A stretch of 15,586 nt of DNA. Origin: an uncultured Shinella sp. Its GTDB lineage: Bacteria; Pseudomonadota; Alphaproteobacteria; Rhizobiales; Rhizobiaceae. The notes under the pieces were generated by a model that ran no database searches, was not told where the DNA came from, and saw nothing but the letters and a program-made list of their open reading frames with translations. The translations under genes and the position numbers were made by a program. Below are positions 1-6,291 of the stretch, one piece after another; the stretch's first letter is position 1, and each line of letters begins with the position of its first letter. The stretch lies in contig NZ_CAMLFY010000112.1 of NCBI RefSeq assembly GCF_946479415.1, positions 1 to 15,586 on the forward strand, in the 5' to 3' direction.

Positions 1-275
1 ACCAGAAGAAGGAAGGCAAGCAGCTCTGCATCGACATCATCAACGAGGTGAAGGAGATCGAGGGCGTTTCCGGCATTCACGTCATGGCCTACCGCCAGGA
101 AGAATATGTCGCAGAGATGGTACATGATTCCGGCGTGCTGAAGGGCCGTCAGCCCTGGAAGCGCGAGCCGAACCCGGTCGACCAGCTGGTTGCCGAACGC
201 ATCGAGGCGGCCCGCAGCGGCCAGCAGCAGGACCAGCAGCAGCTCGCCGAAAAGGCAGCCCAGCACCCCCATTGA
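1..275 (+). CDS. Methylenetetrahydrofolate reductase-like protein, C-terminal fragment
   Basis: This is the 3' end of a gene that begins upstream of the window; its codon frame starts at base 3 and ends in TGA at 273-275. About 90 residues are visible. The stretch VSGIHVMAYRQEEYVAEMV resembles the final strand and helix of MetF-type TIM barrels, which oxidise or reduce methylene- and methyl-tetrahydrofolate with a flavin. A Gln-rich tail (QQQDQQQ) follows and is not part of the catalytic fold. The next gene encodes a methyltetrahydrofolate:corrinoid methyltransferase, which fits a MetF partner that oxidises the methyl-THF it makes. The assignment rests on a short fragment and on context. A dedicated MetF paralogue for methyl-group catabolism seems likelier than the methionine-biosynthesis enzyme, but this is inference. 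Confidence 0.65.
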   Translation, partial: QKKEGKQLCIDIINEVKEIEGVSGIHVMAYRQEEYVAEMVHDSGVLKGRQPWKREPNPVDQLVAERIEAARSGQQQDQQQLAEKAAQHPH

Positions 276-282
276 TTTCGCC

Positions 283-300
283 TGCCGGCGCGAGCCGGCA
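283..300 (+). terminator. GC-rich hairpin between metF-like and methyltransferase genes
   Basis: TGCCGGC (283-289) and GCCGGCA (294-300) form a perfect 7-bp stem closed by a GCGA (GNRA-type) tetraloop, eight bases after the upstream stop codon. No T-tract follows. It therefore looks more like an mRNA-stabilising or attenuating hairpin inside the operon than a full intrinsic terminator. Confidence 0.4.
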
Positions 301-366
301 TGCAACTTGTAACACCGGAAATCACGCGCTAGATCAGCTTCAGCGCCCTGCCCCAGAGGACCTTAT

Positions 367-1335
367 ATGACCCGCACCATCGTCGCCTCGGCCACCCGCG
401 AAATCGTCATCGGTTTCGACCAGCCCTTCTGCGTCATCGGCGAACGCATCAACCCGACCGGCCGCAAGAAGCTGGCCGCGGAAATGCAGGCCGGCAACTT
501 CGACACCGTCATCAAGGACGCGCTGGAACAGGTCGCCGCCGGCGCCACGATGCTCGACATCAATGCGGGCGTAACCTCGGTCAACCCGAACGAAACCGAG
601 CCGGGCCTGCTCGTCCAGACGCTGGAAATCGTCCAGGGTCTCGTCGATATCCCGCTCGCGATCGACTCGTCCGTTACGGCCGCCATCGAAGCCGGCCTCA
701 AGGTCGCCAAGGGCCGCCCGCTGGTCAACTCCGTCACGGGTGAGGAAGAGAAGCTCGAAGCGATCCTGCCGCTCGTCAAGAAGTACAACGTGCCCGTCGT
801 CGCCATCTCCAACGACGAGACGGGCATTTCGATGGATCCGGACGTCCGTTTCGCCGTCGCCAAGAAGATCGTCGAGCGCGCCGCCGATTATGGCATCCCG
901 GCGCATGACATCGTCGTCGATCCGCTCGTCATGCCGATCGGCGCGCTGGGCGATGCCGGCCGCCAAGTCTTCCAGCTGCTCTATCGCCTGCGCAACGAGC
1001 TGAAGGTCAACACGACCTGCGGCCTCTCCAACATCTCCTTCGGCCTGCCGCACCGCCATGGCATCAATGCCGGCTTCATCCCGATGGTCATCGGCGCCGG
1101 CATGACCTCCGCTATCATGAACCCCTGCCGCCCGCAGGAAATGGAGGCCGTGCGCGCCGCCAACGTGCTGAACGGCACGGACTCCAATTGCACCAACTGG
1201 ATCATGACCTACCGTGATCACAAACCCGCCGAAGGCGGCGCACCGGTTGCCGCTGCGGCAGCAGCGCCGGCTGCCGGCGGTGGCCGCCGCGGCGGTCGTG
1301 CAGCCCGCGCCGGGGCCGGCGCGAAGGCGGAATAA
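367..1335 (+). CDS. Methyltetrahydrofolate:corrinoid-protein methyltransferase (DHPS/pterin-binding fold)
   Basis: The 322-residue protein belongs to the AcsE/MtgA-type pterin-binding methyltransferases, which move a methyl group between tetrahydrofolate and the cobalt of a corrinoid protein in the cytoplasm. Family motifs visible in order are IGERINPTGRK near residue 27, LDINAG near 63, AIDSS near 98, VNSVTGE near 120, the Asp-containing VVDPLVMPIG near 180 and the Asn-rich NTTCGLSNISFGLP near 216. The catalytic barrel ends near residue 280. The last 40 or so residues are an Ala/Gly/Arg-rich tail (from GGAPVAAAAAAP on) that the family does not need. The ATG is preceded by AGAGGA at a good distance. 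It lies between a MetF-like gene and the corrinoid activator, with one base separating it from the next start. The direction is probably corrinoid to THF, to degrade a methylated compound such as glycine betaine; the substrate is inferred. Confidence 0.88.
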   Translation: MTRTIVASATREIVIGFDQPFCVIGERINPTGRKKLAAEMQAGNFDTVIKDALEQVAAGATMLDINAGVTSVNPNETEPGLLVQTLEIVQGLVDIPLAIDSSVTAAIEAGLKVAKGRPLVNSVTGEEEKLEAILPLVKKYNVPVVAISNDETGISMDPDVRFAVAKKIVERAADYGIPAHDIVVDPLVMPIGALGDAGRQVFQLLYRLRNELKVNTTCGLSNISFGLPHRHGINAGFIPMVIGAGMTSAIMNPCRPQEMEAVRAANVLNGTDSNCTNWIMTYRDHKPAEGGAPVAAAAAAPAAGGGRRGGRAARAGAGAKAE

Positions 1336-1336
1336 C

Positions 1337-1660
1337 GTGGCCGGCGGGCGCCAGTTTCGCCGCGACGCCTTCAGCCTCTGGCTGGAGGCGCCCCTCGTGA
1401 TCGCCATGCGCTGTCAGGAGATGGGGTTTGCGGCGCTGACGGGCTCGACGCAGAACACGACCGAGGTGACCCGGATGGTCACCGAAAAGATGGCTGCTGC
1501 GACGGAGAGCGTCGTGGCGGCCAATTTTGCTTTGGCGAAAGCCGTGATGACGGCCGCCTCGCCGGAGACGACGGCGCGGACCGTGTCCGAGGCTGCGCTG
1601 AAACCCTATGGCAAGCGCGTGCGCAGCAATGTGCGCCGGCTTGCCAAGAAGAAGACGTAG
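1337..1660 (+). CDS. Small alpha-helical, phasin-like protein
   Basis: The frame stays open far upstream into the preceding gene, but the likely start is GTG 1337-1339, one base after the methyltransferase stop. That gives 107 residues and suggests translational coupling. The protein is Ala-, Thr- and Val-rich and predicted nearly all helix: an amphipathic N-terminal part (FSLWLEAPLVIAMRCQEMGF), a middle with repeated heptad-like Ala/Val/Met positions (residues 40-85), and a strongly basic C-terminus (GKRVRSNVRRLAKKKT). This composition resembles phasin-family granule proteins, and also the low-complexity Ala-rich proteins that databases often mislabel as antifreeze proteins. I do not recognise a catalytic domain. 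Its place inside a corrinoid methyl-transfer operon suggests a scaffold or structural role with those enzymes, but that is inference. Confidence 0.7.
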   Translation: MAGGRQFRRDAFSLWLEAPLVIAMRCQEMGFAALTGSTQNTTEVTRMVTEKMAAATESVVAANFALAKAVMTAASPETTARTVSEAALKPYGKRVRSNVRRLAKKKT

Positions 1661-1693
1661 GGCGGCCCGGCCGCCGGTGGAAAGAACGATCCG

Positions 1694-3766
1694 ATGCGCA
1701 TTGATGGTGAGAGCGAGACCAATATGACGGAAGCTTCGGCCAAGGAACCGCTGGTCCTCTTCATGCCCTCCGGCAAGCGCGGCCGATTCCCGGTCGGCAC
1801 GCCGGTGCTGGAGGCCGCGCGCAAACTCGGCGTCTATGTCGAGAGCGTATGCGGCGGTCGCGCGACCTGCGGGCGCTGTCAGATCGAGGTGCAGGAAGGC
1901 AATTTCGCCAAGCACAAGATCGTCTCCTCCAACGACCACATCTCGGCCCGCGGCCCAAAGGAAGAGCGCTACGACAAGGTGCGCGGCCTGCCGGAAAACC
2001 GCCGCCTGTCCTGCTCGGCCCTTATCCAGGGCGACCTCGTCATCGACGTGCCGCAGGACACCGTGGTCAATGCCCAGGTTGTGCGCAAGGCCGCGACCGA
2101 CCGCGTCATCGAGCGCAACGCCGCCGTCCAGCTCTGCTATGTCGAGGTGGACGAACCCGACATGCACAAGCCGCTCGGCGATCTCGACCGCCTGAAGGTC
2201 ATGCTGGAAAAGGACTGGGGCTGGAAGGATCTCCTGATCGCTCCCCATCTCATCCCGCAGATCCAGTCGATCCTGCGCAAAGGCAACTGGGGCGTCACCG
2301 CCGCCATCCACCGCGATATGGACAGTTCGCGTCCCTTCATCGTCGGCCTCTGGCCGGGTCTCAAGAATGAGGCCTACGGCATCGCCTGCGATATCGGCTC
2401 GACCACCATCGCCATGCATCTCGTCTCGCTGCTGTCGGGTCGCATCGTCGGCTCCTCCGGCACGTCGAACCCGCAGATTCGCTTCGGCGAAGACCTGATG
2501 AGCCGCGTCTCCTATGTCATGATGAATCCGGACGGCCGGGAAGCCATGACCAAGGCCGTGCGCGAGGCGGTCAACGGGCTGATCGGCAAGGTCTGCACCG
2601 AGGGCGAGGTCGATCGGCACGACATTCTCGATATGGTGTTCGTCGCGAACCCGATCATGCACCACCTCTTCCTCGGCATCGACCCGACGGAACTCGGCCA
2701 GGCGCCCTTCGCGCTCGCCGTATCCGGCGCGCTACAATATTGGGCGCATGAACTCGATATCGAGGTGAACCGCGGTGCACGGCTCTATACGCTCCCCTGC
2801 ATCGCCGGCCATGTCGGCGCGGATGCGGCGGGTGCGACGCTTTCGGAAGGCCCCTACCGGCAGGATCGCATGATGCTGCTCGTCGACGTCGGCACCAATG
2901 CGGAAATCGTGCTCGGCAACCGCCAGCGCGTCGTCGCCGCCTCTTCGCCGACCGGCCCCGCCTTCGAAGGCGCGGAAATCTCCTCCGGCCAGCGAGCAGC
3001 GCCCGGCGCCATCGAGCGCGTGCGCATCGATCCTGTTACGCTGGAACCGAAATTCCGGGTCATCGGCGTCGAAAAATGGTCGGATGAAGAGGGCTTTGCC
3101 GAACAGGCCGCCAGCGTCGGCGTCACCGGCATCTGCGGCTCGGCGATCATCGAGGTCGTTGCCGAAATGTACCTTGCCGGCGTGATCTCCGAAGACGGCG
3201 TGGTCGATGGCTCGATGGCGGAAAAGAGCCCGCGCATCCTGCAGAACGGCCGCACCTTCTCCTACCTGCTGCATGACGGCGAGCCGCGCATCACGGTGAC
3301 GCAGAACGACATCCGCGCCATCCAGCTCGCCAAGTCGGCGCTCTATGCCGGCATCAAGCTCTTGATGGAAAAGCAGGGCGTCGACCATGTCGACACGATC
3401 CGCTTTGCCGGCGCCTTCGGCTCCTTCATCGATCCGAAATACGCCATGGTGCTCGGCCTGATCCCGGATTGCAACCTCGACGAGGTGAAGGCGGTCGGCA
3501 ATGCCGCCGGCACGGGCGCGCTGATGGCGCTGCTCAACCGCGACCATCGCCGCGAAATCGAGCGGACCGTCGCCCATATCGAGAAGATCGAGACGGCGCT
3601 GGAGCCGAACTTCCAGCAGCTCTTCGTCAATGCCATGGCGATGCCGAACAAGGTCGATCCCTTCCCGGAACTTGCGAAGGTCGTCGCCCTGCCGGAGCGG
3701 AAGGTGCTGTCCGACGATGGCGGTGGAGACGGTGGTGGCCGCCGCCGACGCCGCAGCCGCGAATAG
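1694..3766 (+). CDS. ASKHA-type reductive activator of corrinoid proteins with N-terminal [2Fe-2S] ferredoxin domain (RACo-like, DUF4445)
   Basis: The 690-residue protein starts with a plant-type [2Fe-2S] ferredoxin domain. Its ligands are Cys53, Cys59, Cys62 (VCGGRATCGRCQ) and Cys107 (RRLSCSAL). A linker follows, and then an actin/Hsp70-like ATPase core with phosphate motifs DIGSTT (Asp233) and DVGTNAE (Asp398) and the GFAGAFGSFIDP-like stretch (FAGAFGSFIDPKYA) near residue 573. Proteins of this layout use ATP hydrolysis to drive uphill electron transfer that returns inactive Co(II) corrinoid to Co(I). The protein ends in a Gly/Asp then Arg-rich tail (GGGDGGGRRRRRSRE). An internal ATG at 1724 is an alternative start that removes 10 residues; GGAAAG upstream of 1694 favours the longer form slightly. 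The gene lies 33 bases after the phasin-like gene and is last in the operon. Its partner corrinoid protein is not in the window. Confidence 0.88.
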   Translation: MRIDGESETNMTEASAKEPLVLFMPSGKRGRFPVGTPVLEAARKLGVYVESVCGGRATCGRCQIEVQEGNFAKHKIVSSNDHISARGPKEERYDKVRGLPENRRLSCSALIQGDLVIDVPQDTVVNAQVVRKAATDRVIERNAAVQLCYVEVDEPDMHKPLGDLDRLKVMLEKDWGWKDLLIAPHLIPQIQSILRKGNWGVTAAIHRDMDSSRPFIVGLWPGLKNEAYGIACDIGSTTIAMHLVSLLSGRIVGSSGTSNPQIRFGEDLMSRVSYVMMNPDGREAMTKAVREAVNGLIGKVCTEGEVDRHDILDMVFVANPIMHHLFLGIDPTELGQAPFALAVSGALQYWAHELDIEVNRGARLYTLPCIAGHVGADAAGATLSEGPYRQDRMMLLVDVGTNAEIVLGNRQRVVAASSPTGPAFEGAEISSGQRAAPGAIERVRIDPVTLEPKFRVIGVEKWSDEEGFAEQAASVGVTGICGSAIIEVVAEMYLAGVISEDGVVDGSMAEKSPRILQNGRTFSYLLHDGEPRITVTQNDIRAIQLAKSALYAGIKLLMEKQGVDHVDTIRFAGAFGSFIDPKYAMVLGLIPDCNLDEVKAVGNAAGTGALMALLNRDHRREIERTVAHIEKIETALEPNFQQLFVNAMAMPNKVDPFPELAKVVALPERKVLSDDGGGDGGGRRRRRSRE

Positions 3767-3794
3767 TCTCCGCGGTCACCATATCCATAAACTA

Positions 3795-3823
3795 CGCCGA
3801 CAAAATTCGTTTTGTTTTCGGCG
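3795..3823 (+). terminator. Possible hairpin terminator after the corrinoid activator gene
   Basis: CGCCGA plus CAAAA (3795-3805) can pair with TTTTG plus TCGGCG (3810-3823) across a TTCG loop, with three bulged T residues on the right arm. The right arm is U-rich but no clean T-tract follows. It lies 28 bases after the operon's last stop codon. It may also act on the opposite strand; no gene needs that here. Confidence 0.35.
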
Positions 3824-3850
3824 GTTTATCGGCAATGTGCGCGAATAGGC

Positions 3851-3895
3851 CGAGGGTTTCGCCCGTCGATACCACAATCGACGCGTGATCCCTCG
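3851..3895 (+). promoter_or_regulatory. Nested inverted repeat in the leader of the small secreted gene pair
   Basis: An inner perfect 7-bp inverted repeat, CGTCGAT-ACCACA-ATCGACG (3864-3883), is enclosed by an outer CGAGGG (3851-3856) and CCCTCG (3890-3895). The structure ends 29 bases before the start codon at 3925. It could be a leader RNA structure or an operator. No clear -35/-10 pair is visible near it. Confidence 0.35.
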
Positions 3896-3924
3896 CCATT
3901 GCTCCAGCGCACGAAAGCCGCTCC

Positions 3925-4233
3925 ATGCCGCTCGCCCGCCTTTTCGCCGCCAGTCTCCTCCTTCTTGCGGCCGCCACGACGGCGCGCGCACAAGAGGATT
4001 ATCCCTTTACCGGCGAGTGGGAATGCGACGGCGCGCCCTTCGTCTTCACCTCCACCGTCTACAGCATCGGCGACGACAGCTATGATGTGCAGGAGGTCCA
4101 GGAAGGCTCTGACGGTTCCTATTCGCTGTTCCTGTCGGATGACGTCTATGTCACGCTTTCGGAGATCACGTCGGATACGCTGGACTTCTCCTCCTCGGAG
4201 AGTGACCGTACCCTGAGCTGCCGCCGCTATTAA
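3925..4233 (+). CDS. Small secreted hypothetical protein (two-Cys, acidic)
   Basis: The product is 102 residues. The first 22 form a clear Sec signal peptide: Arg near the start, then the hydrophobic run LFAASLLLLAAATTA and a cleavage site after ARA. The mature part of about 80 residues is acidic and rich in Ser, Asp, Tyr and Thr, with alternating polar and hydrophobic residues that suggest beta strands. It holds exactly two cysteines, Cys34 (EWECDG) and Cys99 (TLSCRR), near the two ends, as expected for one periplasmic disulfide. I recognise no family. The shape (GEWECDG, then a C-terminal LSC) resembles small lipocalin-like or META-like periplasmic beta domains, but this is weak. The next gene starts 13 bases after its stop and encodes another small exported two-Cys protein, so the two are probably co-transcribed. 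Confidence 0.75.
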   Translation: MPLARLFAASLLLLAAATTARAQEDYPFTGEWECDGAPFVFTSTVYSIGDDSYDVQEVQEGSDGSYSLFLSDDVYVTLSEITSDTLDFSSSESDRTLSCRRY

Positions 4234-4245
4234 GGATCATCCGCC

Positions 4246-4650
4246 ATGAACCGCACCCGCCTTCTCGCCCTCGCCCTTTCGCTTGGCGTGGCCTCGCCGG
4301 CCGTAGCCGACAGCTACGCCGCCATCAGCAACACTGCCATGTCGATCACCGGCGATATCGAGTTCGATGACTTCGGCATCACCTTCGAAAACGGCAAGAA
4401 GATCGAATTCGACGATCTCCTCGGCGATACGTTCGTCGTGGAAGGCAAATCGGTGCCGGCGTCGGTCTATAGCGTGGCGGACCCGAAGGATCCGGTTCTC
4501 CTCAACGGCAACACGCTCTGCGGCGCGCCGGTTACCTATGTGGCCTCGTGGTCGGCCAGCAATGGCACTGATACGATCGTCGCCGTCTTCTCGACGGAAG
4601 ACGCGCCTGAAAGCAGCGACGAGATGTGCGCGTCCTATACCTATGAATAG
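4246..4650 (+). CDS. Small secreted hypothetical protein (two-Cys)
   Basis: The product is 134 residues with a typical signal peptide (MNRTRLLALALSLGVASPAVA) cleaved after residue 21. A Shine-Dalgarno-like AAGGA overlaps the stop of the upstream gene and lies 9 bases before this ATG. The mature protein is acidic and beta-rich, with ITGDIEFDDFGITFENGKK and IEFDDLLGDTFVVEG as successive strand-like segments. It has two cysteines, Cys92 (TLCGAP) and Cys128 (EMCASY), probably joined by a disulfide. I do not recognise a characterised family. The tandem arrangement, similar size and matched Cys pairs suggest that it works in the periplasm together with the preceding protein, or is a diverged copy of it; sequence similarity between the two is not obvious by eye. 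Confidence 0.78.
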   Translation: MNRTRLLALALSLGVASPAVADSYAAISNTAMSITGDIEFDDFGITFENGKKIEFDDLLGDTFVVEGKSVPASVYSVADPKDPVLLNGNTLCGAPVTYVASWSASNGTDTIVAVFSTEDAPESSDEMCASYTYE

Positions 4651-4655
4651 CGGCA

Positions 4656-4675
4656 AGCCGGGCGAACACCCGGCT
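4656..4675. terminator. Hairpin between convergent genes
   Basis: AGCCGGG (4656-4662) and CCCGGCT (4669-4675) form a perfect 7-bp stem with a 6-base loop. It lies between the stop of the secreted pair (+) and the stop of the LysR gene (-). It could terminate both, though neither strand has a T-tract. Confidence 0.5.
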
Positions 4676-4684
4676 CCCTGAACC

Positions 4685-5602
4685 TCAGCAGGCGACCTGC
4701 AGCATGTCCATCGGCCGGCGCTCCATGCGGGCGAAGACCGTGCGGATATAGTCGGCCACGGCCTGCGCCGGCGCTTCCGCCTCGTCATTGACGACGAGGC
4801 CGATATGGTAATGCCCAAGATCCGGCAGGCCGTCCTTTTCCCCCAGCGCCACCATATCGTCGCCGATGAGGAAGCGGGCGAGCGGAGCGACGGCGAGATC
4901 GGCGCGAATGGCGGCGCGCTGGCCCATATGGTGGGCGCAGAAATAGGCGACGCGGAAATCGCGGCCAGAACGGCTCAACTCCTCCAGCGCCTTGGCGCGC
5001 CAGATGCAGCCCTCCTCCCAGACAGAAACCGGCAGCGGCGTCTTCAGATGCGCGTTACCGCAATTCTTGCCGGCCCAGACGAGCTGTTCCTTGAGCAGGA
5101 TTTCACCGGGAACCGGGATCGTGCCGTCGGTCGCATTGAAGATCGCAAGATCGAGCCGCCGCTCGGCGACGGCACGGCGCAGATTGGCGCTGTTTTCGAT
5201 CGAGACATTGACGGCGATGGACGGATAGCTCTCGGCAAAACGCTTCAGCACCTCCGGCAGGATCAGCTCGCCCACGTCATCGGGCGCACCAAGCCGCACG
5301 ACGCCGTTCATCTCAGGCATCATGAAGCGAGACACCGCTTCGTTGCTGAGCGCTATGAGACGGCGCGCATAGGAGAGCAGCACCTCGCCGTGATGGGTCA
5401 GCACTACCGAGCGCGCATCGCGGCGGAAGAGCGAGCAGCCGAGCAGCTCCTCAAGCTTCTTGATCTGCATGGAGACCGCCGACGGCGTGCGATGCACCGT
5501 CTCGGCCGCCGTGGTGAAATTGCCGGTCTCGGCGATCGCCACGAATGTCTTGAGGATATCGAGTTCCAAGAGCGGGAGCGTCTGGCGCATCAGCAGATTC
5601 AT
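4685..5602 (-). CDS. LysR-family transcriptional regulator
   Basis: The product is 305 residues, the usual LysR length. I chose ATG at 5602 because GGAG precedes it at a good distance and because the HTH then begins near residue 15; the open frame extends 80 codons further upstream without a family match. The N-terminal winged HTH is clear: LELDILKTFVAIAETGNFTTAAETV, then the recognition-helix region TPSAVSMQIKKLEELLG (about 39-55) and LFRRDARSVVLTHHG. The rest is a periplasmic-binding-like effector domain beginning near residue 90 (GVVRLGAPDDVGELILPEVL). The gene diverges from a DUF1127 gene, with a LysR-type box in the shared 116-bp region, so autoregulation and control of the DUF1127 genes are likely. 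The effector cannot be read from the sequence. Confidence 0.92.
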   Translation of the reverse strand: MNLLMRQTLPLLELDILKTFVAIAETGNFTTAAETVHRTPSAVSMQIKKLEELLGCSLFRRDARSVVLTHHGEVLLSYARRLIALSNEAVSRFMMPEMNGVVRLGAPDDVGELILPEVLKRFAESYPSIAVNVSIENSANLRRAVAERRLDLAIFNATDGTIPVPGEILLKEQLVWAGKNCGNAHLKTPLPVSVWEEGCIWRAKALEELSRSGRDFRVAYFCAHHMGQRAAIRADLAVAPLARFLIGDDMVALGEKDGLPDLGHYHIGLVVNDEAEAPAQAVADYIRTVFARMERRPMDMLQVAC

Positions 5603-5647
5603 GACGGATCTCCATGGATCAGAAATTCTGAAGCAAACTGTCACTTC

Positions 5648-5665
5648 ATTTCGTTTGATTGAAAT
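5648..5665. promoter_or_regulatory. Candidate LysR binding box (T-N11-A)
   Basis: ATTTCGTTTGATTGAAAT is an interrupted palindrome (ATTTC-N8-GAAAT) that contains the T-N11-A core typical of LysR boxes. It lies in the divergent region between the LysR gene and the first DUF1127 gene, on top of both candidate promoters. Confidence 0.5.
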
Positions 5666-5683
5666 ACAGGATAGGCGGATAGT
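5655..5683 (+). promoter_or_regulatory. Candidate sigma70 promoter of the first DUF1127 gene
   Basis: TTGATT (5655-5660), a 17-bp spacer and GATAGT (5678-5683) give a plausible vegetative promoter 35 bases before the ATG at 5719. The second DUF1127 gene has the same -35, the same 17-bp spacer and a near-identical -10, which strengthens the call. Confidence 0.55.
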
Positions 5684-5686
5684 CAA
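5658..5686 (-). promoter_or_regulatory. Candidate promoter of the LysR gene
   Basis: Read on the minus strand, TTGACT (5681-5686) is followed by a 17-bp spacer and TTCAAT (5658-5663). It overlaps the opposing DUF1127 promoter almost completely, so the two could not be occupied at once. The -35 is good; the -10 is weak. Confidence 0.35.
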
Positions 5687-5718
5687 TCTGCAAGCACACG
5701 AATGGAAGGAAAAACGCC

Positions 5719-5937
5719 ATGAAAACGCAGAAAACCCATGCTGGCGGCGACGATCTTGCCGTTCTCGCCCGTGGAAACGGATTCTACTACGCAATACGGC
5801 GCTTCGTTGGCGATGCGATCGAGGCCCGCCGCCGGCGCACACTCGCTCACCACACCGCCGAAGAACTGGCCCACCTGCCCGACTATCTCAAGCAGGACAT
5901 CGGCTGGCCCACGCTTATCAAACATGAAGAACGCTGA
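5719..5937 (+). CDS. DUF1127-family small protein
   Basis: The product is 72 residues. A GGAAGG motif lies 10 bases before the ATG. The C-terminal half matches the DUF1127 pattern: a basic helix (IEARRRRTLAHHTAEELAHL) followed by the signature LPDYLKQDIGW, with the conserved Asp-Ile-Gly. DUF1127 proteins are short Arg-rich proteins of alphaproteobacteria; studied members affect phosphate and carbon metabolism, small-RNA maturation and stress responses through RNA or protein contacts. The N-terminal 25 residues are less typical. A second DUF1127 gene follows 107 bases downstream under a matching promoter. The divergent LysR gene is the likely regulator. The family assignment is secure; the cellular role here is not known. 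Confidence 0.82.
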   Translation: MKTQKTHAGGDDLAVLARGNGFYYAIRRFVGDAIEARRRRTLAHHTAEELAHLPDYLKQDIGWPTLIKHEER

Positions 5938-5943
5938 TTGATC

Positions 5944-5967
5944 CAATCAAATATATTCGTTTGATTG
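5944..5967. promoter_or_regulatory. Inverted repeat overlapping the second DUF1127 promoter
   Basis: CAATCAAA (5944-5951) and TTTGATTG (5960-5967) are perfect 8-bp inverted arms with an 8-bp spacer. The right arm overlaps the -35 hexamer of the second DUF1127 promoter. A further TTGAT at 5938-5942 gives three ATCAA/TTGAT half-sites in 30 bases. This is the layout of an operator. Confidence 0.5.
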
Positions 5968-5989
5968 ATGTGTAAGGCCGCGGCATAGT
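5961..5989 (+). promoter_or_regulatory. Candidate sigma70 promoter of the second DUF1127 gene
   Basis: TTGATT (5961-5966), a 17-bp spacer and CATAGT (5984-5989) mirror the promoter at 5655-5683. The 13-bp block TTCGTTTGATTGA is identical in the two and lies at the same distance from the -10. Confidence 0.55.
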
Positions 5990-6044
5990 GACGATCAAGG
6001 TCGCGACCTTTCGAAACCTCCCAAGCTCGAAAGGAACCCTGAAA

Positions 6045-6248
6045 ATGGCAATAGCATTGGATCACCGCCCGGTTCGGCGTGCTGCCGGCACCCCTGACGT
6101 CGGCAGCCTGTCGCATATCCTCCGTGCCGTCTCCGAGCGGATCGTCTCCGCCTGGCAGCGTTATCGCGTGGAACGCGAACTGGAAAGCATGCCCTTCGAC
6201 CTGCGCAAGGACATCGGTTTCCGTTCGTCGAACAAGACCACGCGATGA
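6045..6248 (+). CDS. DUF1127-family small protein
   Basis: The product is 67 residues. The ATG at 6045 is chosen because AAGGAA stands 8 bases upstream, and because an in-frame GTG at 5988 falls on the promoter -10. The C-terminal half is a textbook DUF1127 domain: a Trp/Arg-rich helix (SAWQRYRVERELESMPFDL) followed by RKDIGFR. The protein is strongly basic. Its N-terminus (MAIALDHRPVRRA) differs from that of the upstream paralogue, so the two are not a recent duplication. A shared promoter motif suggests they respond to one signal. A strong terminator follows 43 bases after the stop. Confidence 0.88.
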   Translation: MAIALDHRPVRRAAGTPDVGSLSHILRAVSERIVSAWQRYRVERELESMPFDLRKDIGFRSSNKTTR

Positions 6249-6291
6249 CGGACGACTGTAACGGCGACATGCCGAAAGACTGCGACGCCAC

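Noticed and set aside
1214..1336. Longer start for the phasin-like protein, overlapping the methyltransferase gene
   Set aside because: The added 41 residues are Pro/Arg/Ala-rich and come from the methyltransferase tail read in another frame; GTG 1337 fits an operon junction better.
340..2665. Long minus-strand open frames opposite the methyltransferase and activator genes
   Set aside because: They are antisense shadows of high-GC genes; the translations are Arg/Asp/Gly/His-rich with no domain, while the plus-strand products match known families.
5988..6044. Upstream GTG start for the second DUF1127 protein
   Set aside because: It overlaps the candidate -10 hexamer and lacks a Shine-Dalgarno; ATG 6045 has AAGGAA at the right distance.
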